Shown here one piece after another: positions 12,599 to 20,843 of a DNA stretch of 32,816 nt; the stretch's first letter is position 1; each line of letters starts with the position of its first letter. The DNA comes from Actinomadura sp. NBRC 104425 (lineage in GTDB: Bacteria > Actinomycetota > Actinomycetes > Streptosporangiales > Streptosporangiaceae), in NCBI RefSeq assembly GCF_030269545.1, contig NZ_BSTN01000043.1, positions 1 to 32,816 on the forward strand. The letters are read 5' to 3'. The position numbers were made by a program, and so were the translations under genes. Below the pieces are notes generated by a model, which worked only from the letters and a program-made list of their open reading frames with translations, had not been told where the DNA came from and searched no databases.

Positions 12599-13339
12599 GT
12601 GCAGGATCCGGACGGATATTTCGGTGAACGCGTCGCAGCCCGCTACGACGAGACGTCGGCGGCGATGTTCGAGCCGCGGACGCTGGACCCCGCAGTGGAT
12701 TTCCTCGCCGGGCTGGCCGGGAGCGGCCGCGCTTTGGAACTGGGCATCGGGACGGGTCGTGTGGCACTGCCGCTGTCGCGGCGGGGCGTCCCAGTGCACG
12801 GCATCGATCTGTCACGGGCGATGGTGCGGCGGCTGCGCGCCAAGCCCGGCGGCGACACGATCGGCGTGACGATCGGCGACTTCGCGACCACGCGGGTCGA
12901 CGGGACGTTCTCACTCGCCTACCTGGTCTACAACACCATCAACAATCTGACGACGCAGGCGGCGCAGGTCGCCTGTTTCCGCAACGCCGCCGCGCACCTG
13001 GAGCCGGGCGGGTGTTTCGTCATCGAGGTCGGCGTTCCGGAACTGCGGAAACTACCGCCGGGACAGAACGTCGTGCCGTTCCAGGTGAGCCCGACGGGAT
13101 GGGCGTATGACGTTTACGACGTGGCCACGCAGTCGATGAGCTCGAACTATGTCGAGGTCGTCGACGATCGCTGCGAGTTCACCTCGATCCCGTTCCGGTA
13201 CGTGTGGCCCGCCGAACTCGATCTGATGGCCGAGCTGGCGGGCATGCGCCTGCGCGAACGCTGGGAGGACTGGACGCGCACGCCGTTCACCAGCGAGAGC
13301 ACCAAGCACGTCTCCGTCTGGGAGAAACCAGCCGCCTGA
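12599..13339 (+). CDS. Class I SAM-dependent methyltransferase, 246 aa
   Basis: The SAM-binding Rossmann core is clear. Motif I is ALELGIGTGRVALPL (residues 45-59). The acidic end of strand 2 is VHGIDLSRAMVRRL, and the motif II region is GDFATTRVDGTFSLAYLVYN followed by NAAAHLEPGGCFVIEVGVP. The C-terminal part (SSNYVEVVDDRCEFTSIPFR; LMAELAGMRLRERWEDW) is typical of the Methyltransf_25-type small-molecule enzymes. The methyl acceptor cannot be predicted. The start is GTG 12599. No ribosome site precedes it, and GATTAC 9 bases upstream might be a -10 for a leaderless message. The 3' end overlaps the leftward inositol-phosphate-synthase-like fragment by about 50 bases. Confidence 0.85.
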   Translation: MQDPDGYFGERVAARYDETSAAMFEPRTLDPAVDFLAGLAGSGRALELGIGTGRVALPLSRRGVPVHGIDLSRAMVRRLRAKPGGDTIGVTIGDFATTRVDGTFSLAYLVYNTINNLTTQAAQVACFRNAAAHLEPGGCFVIEVGVPELRKLPPGQNVVPFQVSPTGWAYDVYDVATQSMSSNYVEVVDDRCEFTSIPFRYVWPAELDLMAELAGMRLRERWEDWTRTPFTSESTKHVSVWEKPAA

Positions 13340-13727
13340 CCGCCTGGCGGGGAGGCCGCGCCAGGCGCCCGCCGCCGCGTCGGAGCACCAGCTCCGCCAG
13401 TACCCCAACGGCAGCCCCGGGCGGCGAAGGCGCACAGCGCGTTGCGGCCAGGTCGTGCGTCGTCGCGCCGATCGGGTCCTTGAAGAAGTAGGCAGGCTCC
13501 GGCAGCGGCCCGGCGCGCCCGGCCGCGTGCGGCGCGGCCACCAGGCGGGCCAGGTCCAGCACCAGGGGCGCGGCGAGCGCCGAGTCGTACCCCTGCCAGG
13601 TGAACTGCAGCGTCATCCGGGCGCAGTCCCGCCGGCGCGGTCGCTCCCAGAGGGCCTCCCCCGCGAGTCGGCCTGCCTCGAGCGCCCCCCACGAGGCGAA
13701 GCCGCGCTCGGTCGCGTTGGCGGTCAT
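13287..13727 (-). pseudogene. Fragment resembling the C-terminal end of inositol-1-phosphate synthase
   Basis: ATG 13725-13727 has GGGAGG 8 bases upstream, so the frame may be translated. Residues about 39-93 (MTLQFTWQGYDSALAAPLVL, then PEPAYFFKDPIGATTHDLAA) resemble the closing part of myo-inositol-1-phosphate synthases, including the DSxLAAPLVLDL helix and the FFKDP strand. The catalytic NAD-binding and most of the tetramerisation region are missing. After HDLAA the expected continuation (NALCAFAARG) is in another frame, so a frameshift lies near 13450. The remaining 50 residues are Arg/Pro-rich noise overlapping the methyltransferase end. This is a truncated, probably dead gene next to a frameshifted regulator. 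The family assignment is from memory and moderate. Confidence 0.5.
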
Positions 13728-13746
13728 CGGGGCACCTCCCGACCGT

Positions 13747-13781
13747 CATAACGAAGTTATGTGAGGTATGACGTCGTTATG
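13747..13781. promoter_or_regulatory. Paired palindromic operators of the TetR-type regulator
   Basis: CATAACGAAGTTATG (13747-13761) is a 6-3-6 inverted repeat. TATGACGTCGTTATG (13767-13781) is a variant of the same sequence 20 bp further on, overlapping the regulator's own ATG. They lie between the divergent starts at 13727 and 13779. The spacing of two turns and the location fit TetR-family autorepression and control of the divergent gene. Confidence 0.7.
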
Positions 13782-14452
13782 ACGAAGGTGTCAACCAGCG
13801 GGGCGCGGGGCCGGGACGTCCGGCCGGTGCGGACGCGGCTGCTGGAGGCGGCGGCGCGGCTGCTGGCCGACGAGGGCCCCGGGGCGCTGACCACGCGCCG
13901 ACTGGCCGCGGAGGTGGGCGCGTCGACGATGGTCGTCTACCACCATTTCGGGGGCATGCCGGAACTGGTGCACGCGGTGATCGCCGAGGGGTTCGCGCGG
14001 CTGGCCGAGCGCATGGCGGCGGTCCCCCGCACCGACGACCCGGTGACCGACCTCGGCCGCCTGGCGCTGGCGTACCGGGCCAACGCCCGCGCCAACCGCC
14101 ACCTGTACGCGGTCATGTTCGGCGGCGTCCCGCTGGGCGGGCGAGCGCGGCCCGCCGTGGAGCCGGTCGCGGGCGGCTCCGCGTTCGACGCCGGGGCGTT
14201 CGGCGTGCTGGTCGAGGCCGCCGCCCGCGCCATGGATGCGGGACGGCTGCGCCGCGACGACCCCGAGCACGCGTCGGCGCAGCTGTGGAGCGCGGTGCAC
14301 GGTTCGTCATGCTGGAACTAGCCGGTCAACTCGCCGGGAGAGCCGAGAGCGTGCTCATCTCGACGCTGGTCAACCTGGGCGTCGGCCTGGGGGACACCCC
14401 CGACTCCGCCGCCCGCTCGCTGCGGGCCGCTCTCGACGCGTCCGCCCCCTGA
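13779..14452 (+). pseudogene. TetR-family regulator with a C-terminal frameshift
   Basis: From ATG 13779 the frame encodes MTKVSTSGARGRDVRPVRTR. A TetR helix-turn-helix follows (residues about 20-66; LLEAAARLLADEGPGALTTR, AAEVGASTMVVYHHFGGMPE) and then the ligand-binding domain. The frame stops at 14321 just after LWSAVHGSSCWN. One frame over, the text continues as FVMLELAGQLAGRAESVLIS and on through LVNLGVGLGDTPDSAARSL to a TGA at 14450-14452. This is exactly the conserved TetR_C ending (HGFVMLELAG). One base is therefore missing near 14303. The intact protein would have about 224 residues, while the truncated one (about 181) lacks the last helices used for dimerisation. The cause may be a real mutation or a sequencing error. 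Confidence 0.75.
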
Positions 14453-14558
14453 CCCGGCGGGCGCCGCCGGCTTGCGAAGCATCTTCGTGATTAGGTGATC
14501 TTGCGTAACCCGGATGCGGAAAACCGGGCGAATGACCGACCATGGAGGTGTGACGGGG

Positions 14559-14912
14559 ATGCACGGGACGAGCGATCAGCCGCTGCTGCGGTTGGGCGCT
14601 CAGATGGCCGAGGTCGAGGCGCTGTACGCGTGCGTGCTCAACGCCTCCGACCAGCACACCGAACAGCGCGCCCTGCGGGAGCTCGCGGGGGCGGGCGCCC
14701 GGCTGGCCGACCTGGCGGACGCCGCGGCGGGCCCGCCCGACGGCGGCCGCAAGACGGCACCCGGTGCCGTGGCGGCACGCGGCCCGAAGCGACCGGTCCG
14801 CGTCCGCATCACCTGCTCCGCCCCGGCACCGCCGCGCCGGAGCAAGCTGGAGCGTCGCATCTCGGGGGCGCGGCGCACCGTCGACTGGATCGTCTCGCGC
14901 ACCGGCGGCTGA
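14559..14912 (+). CDS. Small hypothetical protein, 117 aa
   Basis: The protein is not recognised. ATG 14559 has GGAGGT 9 bases upstream; an in-frame ATG at 14532 would add nine residues but has no ribosome site. The product has a helical N-terminal half (PLLRLGAQMAEVEALYACVL, then HTEQRALRELAGAGARLADL). A basic tail follows with Pro/Arg clusters (KRPVRVRITCSAP; RRSKLERRISGARRTVDWIV). There is no signal peptide. It stands alone, followed by a strong terminator hairpin at 14997. The coding-type codon bias is clear. Confidence 0.65.
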   Translation: MHGTSDQPLLRLGAQMAEVEALYACVLNASDQHTEQRALRELAGAGARLADLADAAAGPPDGGRKTAPGAVAARGPKRPVRVRITCSAPAPPRRSKLERRISGARRTVDWIVSRTGG

Positions 14913-15472
14913 CCGCCTGCTTGCGTGCCTCCGGCGGCTGCCGCCGGCCCACCTTTGGTGGCGCCACAGACGTGTTCTGCTGATTGAGACTCGGTAAGGG
15001 GCTTGGGTGGAATGCCCAAGCCCCTAGATTCATTTCCCGCGGGTCGGCGCATTTTTCGCTGAGCCATGGGGCACCGAGGCCATGAAAGGCGCACGAGATC
15101 CTTCCGACTGCTCGGCGTTTCACCGGCCAGGAAGTCTCTCGAAATGGGCCGTGCCGACACGTACCGCAGACGACGTGGCCCGTGCCTCACACTCCAGCGT
15201 TATCCTGGGGCTACAGTGTGCGGATGAGTGGGCCAGCCCCAGTCCGGCTCACCCTTGTGACGCCCCGCCCACCATCCGCCAGAACGTAGATCGACCTACA
15301 TGAACGATGTTGCCGTGGCTTACTACGGCGGTGCGCGCGAGGCCCTTGGAGATGCCGGAGCCTGGCCGGGATCAACCTCCCCCGTCCTCAGCGTGATTCT
15401 CCCGTGACGCCGGGGTGACGTGCACGAACACAATGGTTTACGGCCCTGGAACCTGATTCCGCGGAGGGGCCT
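14913..15472. other. Intergenic stretch before the SARP gene
   Basis: It holds a small hairpin just after the preceding gene (CCGGCGG 14931-14937 with CCGCCGG 14941-14947) and the strong terminator at 14997-15025. It also holds a near-palindrome GTAGATCGACCTAC (15286-15299) that could be an operator. A 35-codon frame from ATG 15300 to TGA 15407 has no ribosome site and is not called. No other gene is seen. Confidence 0.45.
14997..15025 (+). terminator. Terminator hairpin
   Basis: AGGGGCTTGGG (14997-15007) pairs perfectly with CCCAAGCCCCT (15015-15025) over a 7-base loop. It lies 85 bases after the stop of the 117-residue gene and is followed by a relatively AT-rich segment. Confidence 0.8.
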
Positions 15473-16228
15473 ATGACATGGGAAGGAACGCCGCACCACA
15501 CTACGGGCACCGGCGGTCCGGTCCGCTTGGCTCTCACCGGTGAGTTCCAACTGACGGTGGACGGGCGGTGGCTGACGGTCCCGCACAGTGTCGAGCGGGT
15601 CCTGGCGTACCTGGCGCTGGCCGAGCGTCCCGTGAGCCGGACGAAACTGGCGAGCGCACTGTGGCTCGTCTCGTCCGAGCAGCAGGCGGCGAACAATCTA
15701 CGGACCACGCTGTGGCGAGTCGGCCGCGCCGACGCTCGGCTCCTATCGGCCGATTCCGATCGGCTTCGGTTGTCTCCGACGGTGCGGGTCGACCTCGTCG
15801 AACTGTCCGGCTTCGCGCAACGGCTCATCCATGACCCGCAGGCCGACGACCTGAGCCGTCTGCCGCTCCTCATAGAGCACGCCGAGTTGCTGCCCGACTG
15901 GGACGACGAATGGGTCGTGGCGGATCGAGAGCGTTTCCGGCTCTTGCGCCTGGAGGCCCTGGAGCGCGCGGCGTCGGCGCTGATCGCACGCGGCCGCCTG
16001 GGGGAGGCGCTTGTGGCGGCTCTCGCGTCGGTGCAATCCGAACCCCTGCGCGAAAGCGCAAGCCGCCTGGTGGTACAGGTGCACGTTGCGGAGGGCAACC
16101 TCGCCGAGGCACTCCGGTGGTATCGCGAGTACCGGACGCTGCTCGGCAGGGAGCTGGGCATCGAGCCGTCGAGGCTGATGCGGCAGCTGGTCGAGCCGCT
16201 GCTCCGGCCCGGCGTGACGATGCAGTGA
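15473..16228 (+). CDS. SARP-family transcriptional activator (wHTH-BTAD), 251 aa
   Basis: ATG 15473 follows GGAGGGG by a few bases. Residues about 16-100 form the OmpR-like winged helix of SARP regulators (VRLALTGEFQLTVDGRWLTV; VERVLAYLALAERPVSRTKL; NNLRTTLWRVGRADARLLSA). Residues about 105-245 are the bacterial transcriptional activation domain (VDLVELSGFAQRL; LPDWDDEWVVADRERFRLLR; EALRWYREYRTLLGRELGIE). SARPs activate promoters at heptameric direct repeats, usually of secondary-metabolism or accessory genes. There is no ATPase or TPR extension. Its target is unknown: the 68-residue gene and the five-gene cluster downstream are on the same strand and are candidates, though gene-free or decayed DNA lies between. 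Clear SARP heptads were not found in front of them by eye. Confidence 0.88.
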   Translation: MTWEGTPHHTTGTGGPVRLALTGEFQLTVDGRWLTVPHSVERVLAYLALAERPVSRTKLASALWLVSSEQQAANNLRTTLWRVGRADARLLSADSDRLRLSPTVRVDLVELSGFAQRLIHDPQADDLSRLPLLIEHAELLPDWDDEWVVADRERFRLLRLEALERAASALIARGRLGEALVAALASVQSEPLRESASRLVVQVHVAEGNLAEALRWYREYRTLLGRELGIEPSRLMRQLVEPLLRPGVTMQ

Positions 16229-16263
16229 CATGCCCGTGCCCGCGTCCCGGCAGGCTACCGGCC

Positions 16264-16470
16264 ATGAAGCCTCCGGCCACCACGCGGCATGAGGTGGCCG
16301 TCATCCGCGTCGAAATCCGCGCCACAAACAACACACACCTGCTCATCGAACTACTAGAAGTCGGCCGCACCCCCAACCGCGACCGACTACTCGGCCGCAC
16401 CACAGACCCAACGGAAGCCTGCCGCCTGCTCGAAAACTGGCTGGCCACACTCACCGACAACACCGCCTAA
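16264..16470 (+). CDS. Small hypothetical protein, 68 aa, with a decayed copy downstream
   Basis: ATG 16264 starts MKPPATTRHEVAVIRVEIRA. The rest includes LLIELLEVGRTPNRDRLLG, DPTEACRLLENWLATL and a TAA stop at 16468. The fold looks like a short beta strand followed by helices. No family is recognised and no good ribosome site precedes the ATG, which lies 36 bases after the SARP stop, so it may be read from the same transcript. The existence of a second, mutated copy whose similarity follows this frame on both sides of its frameshift argues that the frame was a real gene. Confidence 0.6.
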   Translation: MKPPATTRHEVAVIRVEIRATNNTHLLIELLEVGRTPNRDRLLGRTTDPTEACRLLENWLATLTDNTA

Positions 16471-16574
16471 CCACCGAGCGCGCCCGGCAGCCCAACGACG
16501 CACCGGTGCCACGACGACACACCCCAACACGGGACGAGCCAATCTCATGCCCGCGTTTCGACACGCCATCGGCC

Positions 16575-16765
16575 ATGGAACGCTCGGCCGCCACGCGGCA
16601 TGGCGTGGCCGCCATCCGCATCGAAATCCGCGCCCGGCAACCGAACTGCCGGAAGTCGACCCCACCCCAAACACGACCGGCTACTCAGCCGAACCACAAA
16701 CCCAGGCGAAAACCAGCCGCCTACTCGAAAACCGGCCGGCCGCGCTCGCCGACGGCACCGGTTGA
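16575..16765 (+). pseudogene. Frameshifted duplicate of the 68-residue gene
   Basis: The 5' part reads MERSAATRHGVAAIRIEIRA, close to the start of the 68-residue protein. A deletion of about 17 bases near 16635-16650, relative to the upstream copy, then shifts the frame. The homologous C-terminal part (ELPEVDPTPN, then SRLLENRPAALADGTG) continues in another frame to a TGA at 16763-16765. Similarity extends past the stop (GACCACCGAGCGCGCCCGGC also follows the first copy apart from one base). This is a tandem duplication of about 230-300 bp with one dead copy. Confidence 0.75.
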
Positions 16766-16890
16766 CCACCGAGCGCGCCCGGCCGCCCGGTGACGAAGCG
16801 GTGACGCGGCGGAGACACCGCAGAACGGGACGCGCGTCATTCTGGCGGCCAGAGAGCTCGCCCTACGACCGAGCGAGGTGAAGAAGGCGC

Positions 16891-19245
16891 ATGAACCCGC
16901 TTCCGCACGGTGAGGCCGCCGTCACCGCCCCGCGGTGGCAGCCGGAGACTCCGTTCCTGGGTGCGGTCGACACCGAGATGCCGCAGCAGCCGGCGCAGCC
17001 GAGCCGGCCGGAGGCCGACACCCCGTTCCTCGCCCGGTACCAGCTCGGCGATGAGATCATCGACGCCGGACCGGCGGCGGCCCAGGGCTTTGCGGCCGAA
17101 CTGCTCGATCCGGAGTTCGACGAAGCACTGGAGGAGCTGCTCGACGAGGCGGAGACCCTCGTCGAACGGGTCGGCACGGACGAGACACCGGTCGGGACCG
17201 CACGCACCCGGCGTCTCCTGGAGCACTGGATCGGACCGCTCCAGGCCGAGGCCGAAGCGATGTTCGAGCAGATCGCCTCCGAGCTTGAGAGGGAGCGGGC
17301 CGACCTGCTCGGTGACACCGAACTGGACCGGCTGCTGGAGCGGTACGAGCCGCAGGAGACCGATCTGTCACCGGCGTTCGAGAACTTCCTGGGCAAGCTC
17401 AAGAAGAAGATGCGGCGAGCCGTCCAGGGGGCCGCGAAGCTCGCCAAGCGAGGGCTGGCCGCGGCGGCGAAGCTGATGCCGATCGGGCCGCTCCTGCGCA
17501 AGCTCGCCGGGCTCGTCAGGCCGCTGCTCAAAGGCGTCATCAACATGGCCCTGGACAAACTCCCACCGGCGGTGCGTCCGCACGCGGCGGCACTGGCCAA
17601 GAAGTTCACCGGCGAACTGCGAGAGCCGGAGGAGATCGCAAGCGCGGCGCCGGCGGCGGCCGACGTGCGGGCGCTGCAGCTCGGCCTCGACGCCGAGATC
17701 ACCGGCCTGTTCCTGGCACCGGACGAGACGGCGCAGGAGGATCTGCTGACCCAGGCCGCGACCGCCGGCGAGGTCGAATCCGACGTCCTCACCGAACTGG
17801 ACGACGCACGCGCCCGCTTCGTGGAGCGGTTCGCGGCCCTCGACGAGGGCGAGGACCCGACCCCGCTCGTCGAGGAGTTCGTGCCGGCCGTCCTCGCCCT
17901 GCGGACGCCCCTGCGGATCGGCATCGGCATCCTGGGCCGCCCGAAGGTCGTGTCCTTCCTCGCCCGCTACCTGGGCCGCCTCATCGCACCGTACGTCGGG
18001 CCGAAGGTCACCCCCGCGCTTTCGAAGGCGATCGTCGACCAAGGGCTTCGGCTGATGTCGCTGGAAACCCCGGTCGAACCCACCCCGGACATCGCCGGTG
18101 AGGCGTTCGCCAACGTCGTGGAGGACACCGTCCGCCAAGTCAGCGCACTGTCCGACGAGGAACTCGAAGACGAGATCGCGCTGGAAATGGCGGCCTACGA
18201 AGGCCAACAGGCAGCGGTGGCGGCCAACTTCCCGATGGAACTGCTCGATCCGGCGAGCGAGAACCTGGAGACCCGGCGGCCAATGGGAACGTGGGTGTCC
18301 ATGCCACGCGGACGACGCGTGCGCTACCGCAAATACTCGCGCGTGTTCCCCGTCCTGATCACACCGCAGACCGCCAAGGCGGTCCGCACGTTCGGCGGCC
18401 GCACGCTGCGTTCCTTCCTCCGCGACCAGGCGGGGCGCACCGGCGCGGTCCAGGCGCGCGTCCACCTCTACCACGCCGTTCCCGGCTCGCGGATCGCCCG
18501 GATCCTCCGCACCGAGCACCGGAACGGAAGCATTGCCACCGGACCCGCCGCGCTGCATCCGCTGACTCCCGAGGCGGCCGGCATGCTGCTGGGCGAACCC
18601 GGCCTGGGACACGAGATGGAGGAGGCTTACCTCGACCGGCCGGAGCCGCTGGCCGTCGGGGAGCGCCTGTACTACCTGGAGGTGCCCGGCGCCCGCACCG
18701 CGGCGCGCCGTTCCAGCGACGCGGACCTCGCACTCGACCTGCGGGCCGGGGAGATCCGCCTCGCGGTGTTCCTCAGCGAGCCGGACGCCCAGGCGATCGC
18801 CGCGCGGCTGCGCCGCAAGGAGCCGCTCGGGGCGAGCCTGGCCGCCCTGCGGCGCGTCTACCGCCGTGCGATTCGGAACGCGTTTGCCAGGCCGCGCGGC
18901 CGCGTCCGTGTGATCGGCGAGGAGCCCGGACGGCAGGAACTCGCGGGTGGCCCGCCAAGGCCGACCCGATCGCGGTCGTTCTCACCGGCGGCCGTGATCG
19001 AGCGGTGGACGACCCGGGCGCTCGGCGCGGCGCTGGCGCGCGAGCGCGACGCGTTCCTCGCCGCCACGGTCGCCGACGCCGACGGCGTCACGCTCGTCGT
19101 CCGCCTGTCCGATCCCCCCGGATTGCGTGCGATCGCCTCGCTCGTGCGGGACGGTGCCGGGCCCCGCGCCATGGAGTCGTCGGCCGACCTGCGCGGCCGT
19201 CCGCGAGCACGCGTCGAGATTCACCCGGGGTACCGACGTGCCTGA
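16891..19245 (+). CDS. Large ETPFL-tagged protein with cationic amphipathic segment, 784 aa
   Basis: ATG 16891 follows GAAGG by 4 bases. There is no signal peptide. The N-terminus has two short tags, ETPFL (19-23) and DTPFL (43-47), then a very acidic helical part (FDEALEELLDEAETLVERVG). Residues about 166-240 are a striking basic amphipathic stretch (LGKLKKKMRRAVQGAAKLAK; LLRKLAGLVRPLLKGVINMA; LPPAVRPHAAALAKKF) that could bind membranes or acidic polymers. A second acidic helical region follows (about 260-460). The C-terminal 320 residues look globular (RVHLYHAVPGSRIARILRTE; VGERLYYLEVPGARTAARRS). I know similar tagged proteins only as uncharacterised ones in soil bacteria. It overlaps the next gene by 8 bases, so the genes are translationally coupled. 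Confidence 0.8.
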   Translation: MNPLPHGEAAVTAPRWQPETPFLGAVDTEMPQQPAQPSRPEADTPFLARYQLGDEIIDAGPAAAQGFAAELLDPEFDEALEELLDEAETLVERVGTDETPVGTARTRRLLEHWIGPLQAEAEAMFEQIASELERERADLLGDTELDRLLERYEPQETDLSPAFENFLGKLKKKMRRAVQGAAKLAKRGLAAAAKLMPIGPLLRKLAGLVRPLLKGVINMALDKLPPAVRPHAAALAKKFTGELREPEEIASAAPAAADVRALQLGLDAEITGLFLAPDETAQEDLLTQAATAGEVESDVLTELDDARARFVERFAALDEGEDPTPLVEEFVPAVLALRTPLRIGIGILGRPKVVSFLARYLGRLIAPYVGPKVTPALSKAIVDQGLRLMSLETPVEPTPDIAGEAFANVVEDTVRQVSALSDEELEDEIALEMAAYEGQQAAVAANFPMELLDPASENLETRRPMGTWVSMPRGRRVRYRKYSRVFPVLITPQTAKAVRTFGGRTLRSFLRDQAGRTGAVQARVHLYHAVPGSRIARILRTEHRNGSIATGPAALHPLTPEAAGMLLGEPGLGHEMEEAYLDRPEPLAVGERLYYLEVPGARTAARRSSDADLALDLRAGEIRLAVFLSEPDAQAIAARLRRKEPLGASLAALRRVYRRAIRNAFARPRGRVRVIGEEPGRQELAGGPPRPTRSRSFSPAAVIERWTTRALGAALARERDAFLAATVADADGVTLVVRLSDPPGLRAIASLVRDGAGPRAMESSADLRGRPRARVEIHPGYRRA

Positions 19246-20509
19246 CGCCACCGCCGCCCTGCGGCTGCAGGTCACCCGCCAGGCCGCGCACTGGCGGGCG
19301 GCGGTCGTCGCGCTCGCCGACTTCGAGAACTTCGCCGCGGCCTCGGCGTGGGCCAATCTCGAACGCCACCTCGGTGTGGCGATCCGCGCGCAGTTGCGGC
19401 GCTCGGTTCTGCACTTGCAGCGTACGGCCGACGTCCTGGACGCGGAGCTGCGGGCCGCCGAGACGCTCGCCGAGCTCGACCGCGTCCGCCGCCTCGTCGT
19501 GCGGTTCCGCCGCCGGTTCCTCCGGGTGGAGACCGCGCTGGACTTCTACGGTGACGCCGTCAACACGCGGACCAGCCCGAAGATCGGTGGTCTCCTGCGC
19601 GCCTGCGACATCCTCGCCGGCCGCAGCCTGGAACAGGTACTGGGACCGCTCGGCCTACCCACGCCACCGGTGCTCACCTACGTGGACCGCGGACTCGGCG
19701 CCTCGATACTGCGCAGCGGGTTGAGGCTGTGGGACGGCCGTTCGTTCTCCGTGGCCGCGGCGGTCAAGGTCACCAGGCACAACCTGGGCGGCGCCCGGCC
19801 CACCGCCCTACTCCACGAGTGCGGGCACCAGCTGGGCTTCAGCACCGGCTGGAACGACGAACTCGCCGCCGCGTTCCGGCGGGAGTTCCAGCACGACGCG
19901 CCGGACGTGGGCGACGCCTGGGCGGGCTGGTCGAGCGAGACCGCGGCCGACGCGTTCGCGTTCGCGCATGCGGGCTACGCGGCCGTGGCGGCGCTGCATG
20001 ACGTGATCGCCGGCGAAGAGCAGCGGGTCTGGACCGTGCCGCCGGGAGACCCTCACCCGCCCGCGGCCCTGCGCGTCCTGGCCAACGCAGCCATGGCACG
20101 ACGCTTTTATGGCGTCGGCCCCTGGGACGACCTGGCCGGCTCCTGGACGCTGACCCATCCCCTTCGGCGCGCGCCGGACAGGGTCCGCGGACTGTACGAG
20201 CGCTCCGCCGCCCGGCTGCCGCGGATCGTAGACGTCCTGCTGCTACGCCCCATGCGCGCCTTCCACGGCCGCCCGCTCGTCGCATACGTGGATCCGCTGC
20301 GCGTCCGGCCCGACGAGCTCGCGCGGCTGTCCCATGAGGCCGGGACCGCGCTCTTCACCTCCCCCCACTGGCTGTGGACGGAATCACTGCGGCTGCTGGC
20401 GCTGTCGGGCTATCGAGCGGCGACCGAACCCGAGCACGCCGCTGACATCGCGCAGCAGTACGAGAACTGGATGACACGGCTCGGTCACGACGGCCGCGCC
20501 GCAGCCTGA
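19238..20509 (+). CDS. HExxH zinc metalloprotease-like protein, 423 aa
   Basis: GTG 19238 overlaps the preceding stop and has GGGG about 8 bases upstream. The N-terminal 150 residues are helical and Arg-rich (AAHWRAAVVALADFENFAAA; VVRFRRRFLRVETALDFYGD). The motif HECGH (193-197, in ALLHECGHQLGF) is a zincin active site. A likely third ligand is Glu234 in WSSETAADAFAFA, the gluzincin arrangement. Downstream, PPAALRVLANAAMARRFYGV and GPWDDLAGSW complete a conserved-looking core. No signal peptide is present, so it is made in the cytoplasm. It may process the partner proteins of the cluster or act as a delivered effector. The substrate is unknown. Confidence 0.75.
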   Translation: MPDATAALRLQVTRQAAHWRAAVVALADFENFAAASAWANLERHLGVAIRAQLRRSVLHLQRTADVLDAELRAAETLAELDRVRRLVVRFRRRFLRVETALDFYGDAVNTRTSPKIGGLLRACDILAGRSLEQVLGPLGLPTPPVLTYVDRGLGASILRSGLRLWDGRSFSVAAAVKVTRHNLGGARPTALLHECGHQLGFSTGWNDELAAAFRREFQHDAPDVGDAWAGWSSETAADAFAFAHAGYAAVAALHDVIAGEEQRVWTVPPGDPHPPAALRVLANAAMARRFYGVGPWDDLAGSWTLTHPLRRAPDRVRGLYERSAARLPRIVDVLLLRPMRAFHGRPLVAYVDPLRVRPDELARLSHEAGTALFTSPHWLWTESLRLLALSGYRAATEPEHAADIAQQYENWMTRLGHDGRAAA

Positions 20510-20523
20510 TCGGAGGACATCGC

Positions 20524-20832
20524 ATGCAACCCGCGTCGCAACCCCAGACTCCCTCGCCAGAAGCGCAGGAAGTCGCCCATTGGAGCGAGAAGCTGCGCGA
20601 ATCTCTGGACGTGCCGTCGCCGACCCTCGCCTTCACCCCGTTCTGGAGCGAGGACTGGAAGCCGCCGCGCAAGCAGGCCCGGCGGGAGGCGCTGAAAGGA
20701 CCGTGGGGCGGTCAGGTGGATCTCGGGGCCCCGTCGGGCCCGGAGCAGAAGGAACCGTCCGGCTCCCGTGGAGCCACCGGCGAATCGGCGGACGGCGGCT
20801 CCGCCGACGCATCGTCGGACACCGACGAATAG
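20524..20832 (+). CDS. Small acidic/Pro-rich protein, 102 aa
   Basis: ATG 20524 has GGAGGA 8 bases upstream and starts 14 bases after the zincin gene. The product is low-complexity: MQPASQPQTPSPEAQEVAHW, a short motif-like SPTLAFTPFWSEDWKPPRK, then a Gly/Ser/Glu/Asp tail ending SADASSDTDE. It resembles a disordered adaptor or linker protein. No family is recognised. Its position, tightly packed between the zincin and the 376-residue gene with good ribosome sites on both sides, is the main evidence that it is real. Confidence 0.7.
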   Translation: MQPASQPQTPSPEAQEVAHWSEKLRESLDVPSPTLAFTPFWSEDWKPPRKQARREALKGPWGGQVDLGAPSGPEQKEPSGSRGATGESADGGSADASSDTDE

Positions 20833-20843
20833 GGGGACAGCGC

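Noticed and set aside
15300..15407. A 35-codon frame before the SARP gene
   Set aside because: No ribosome site and no recognisable sequence; too short to support without conservation.
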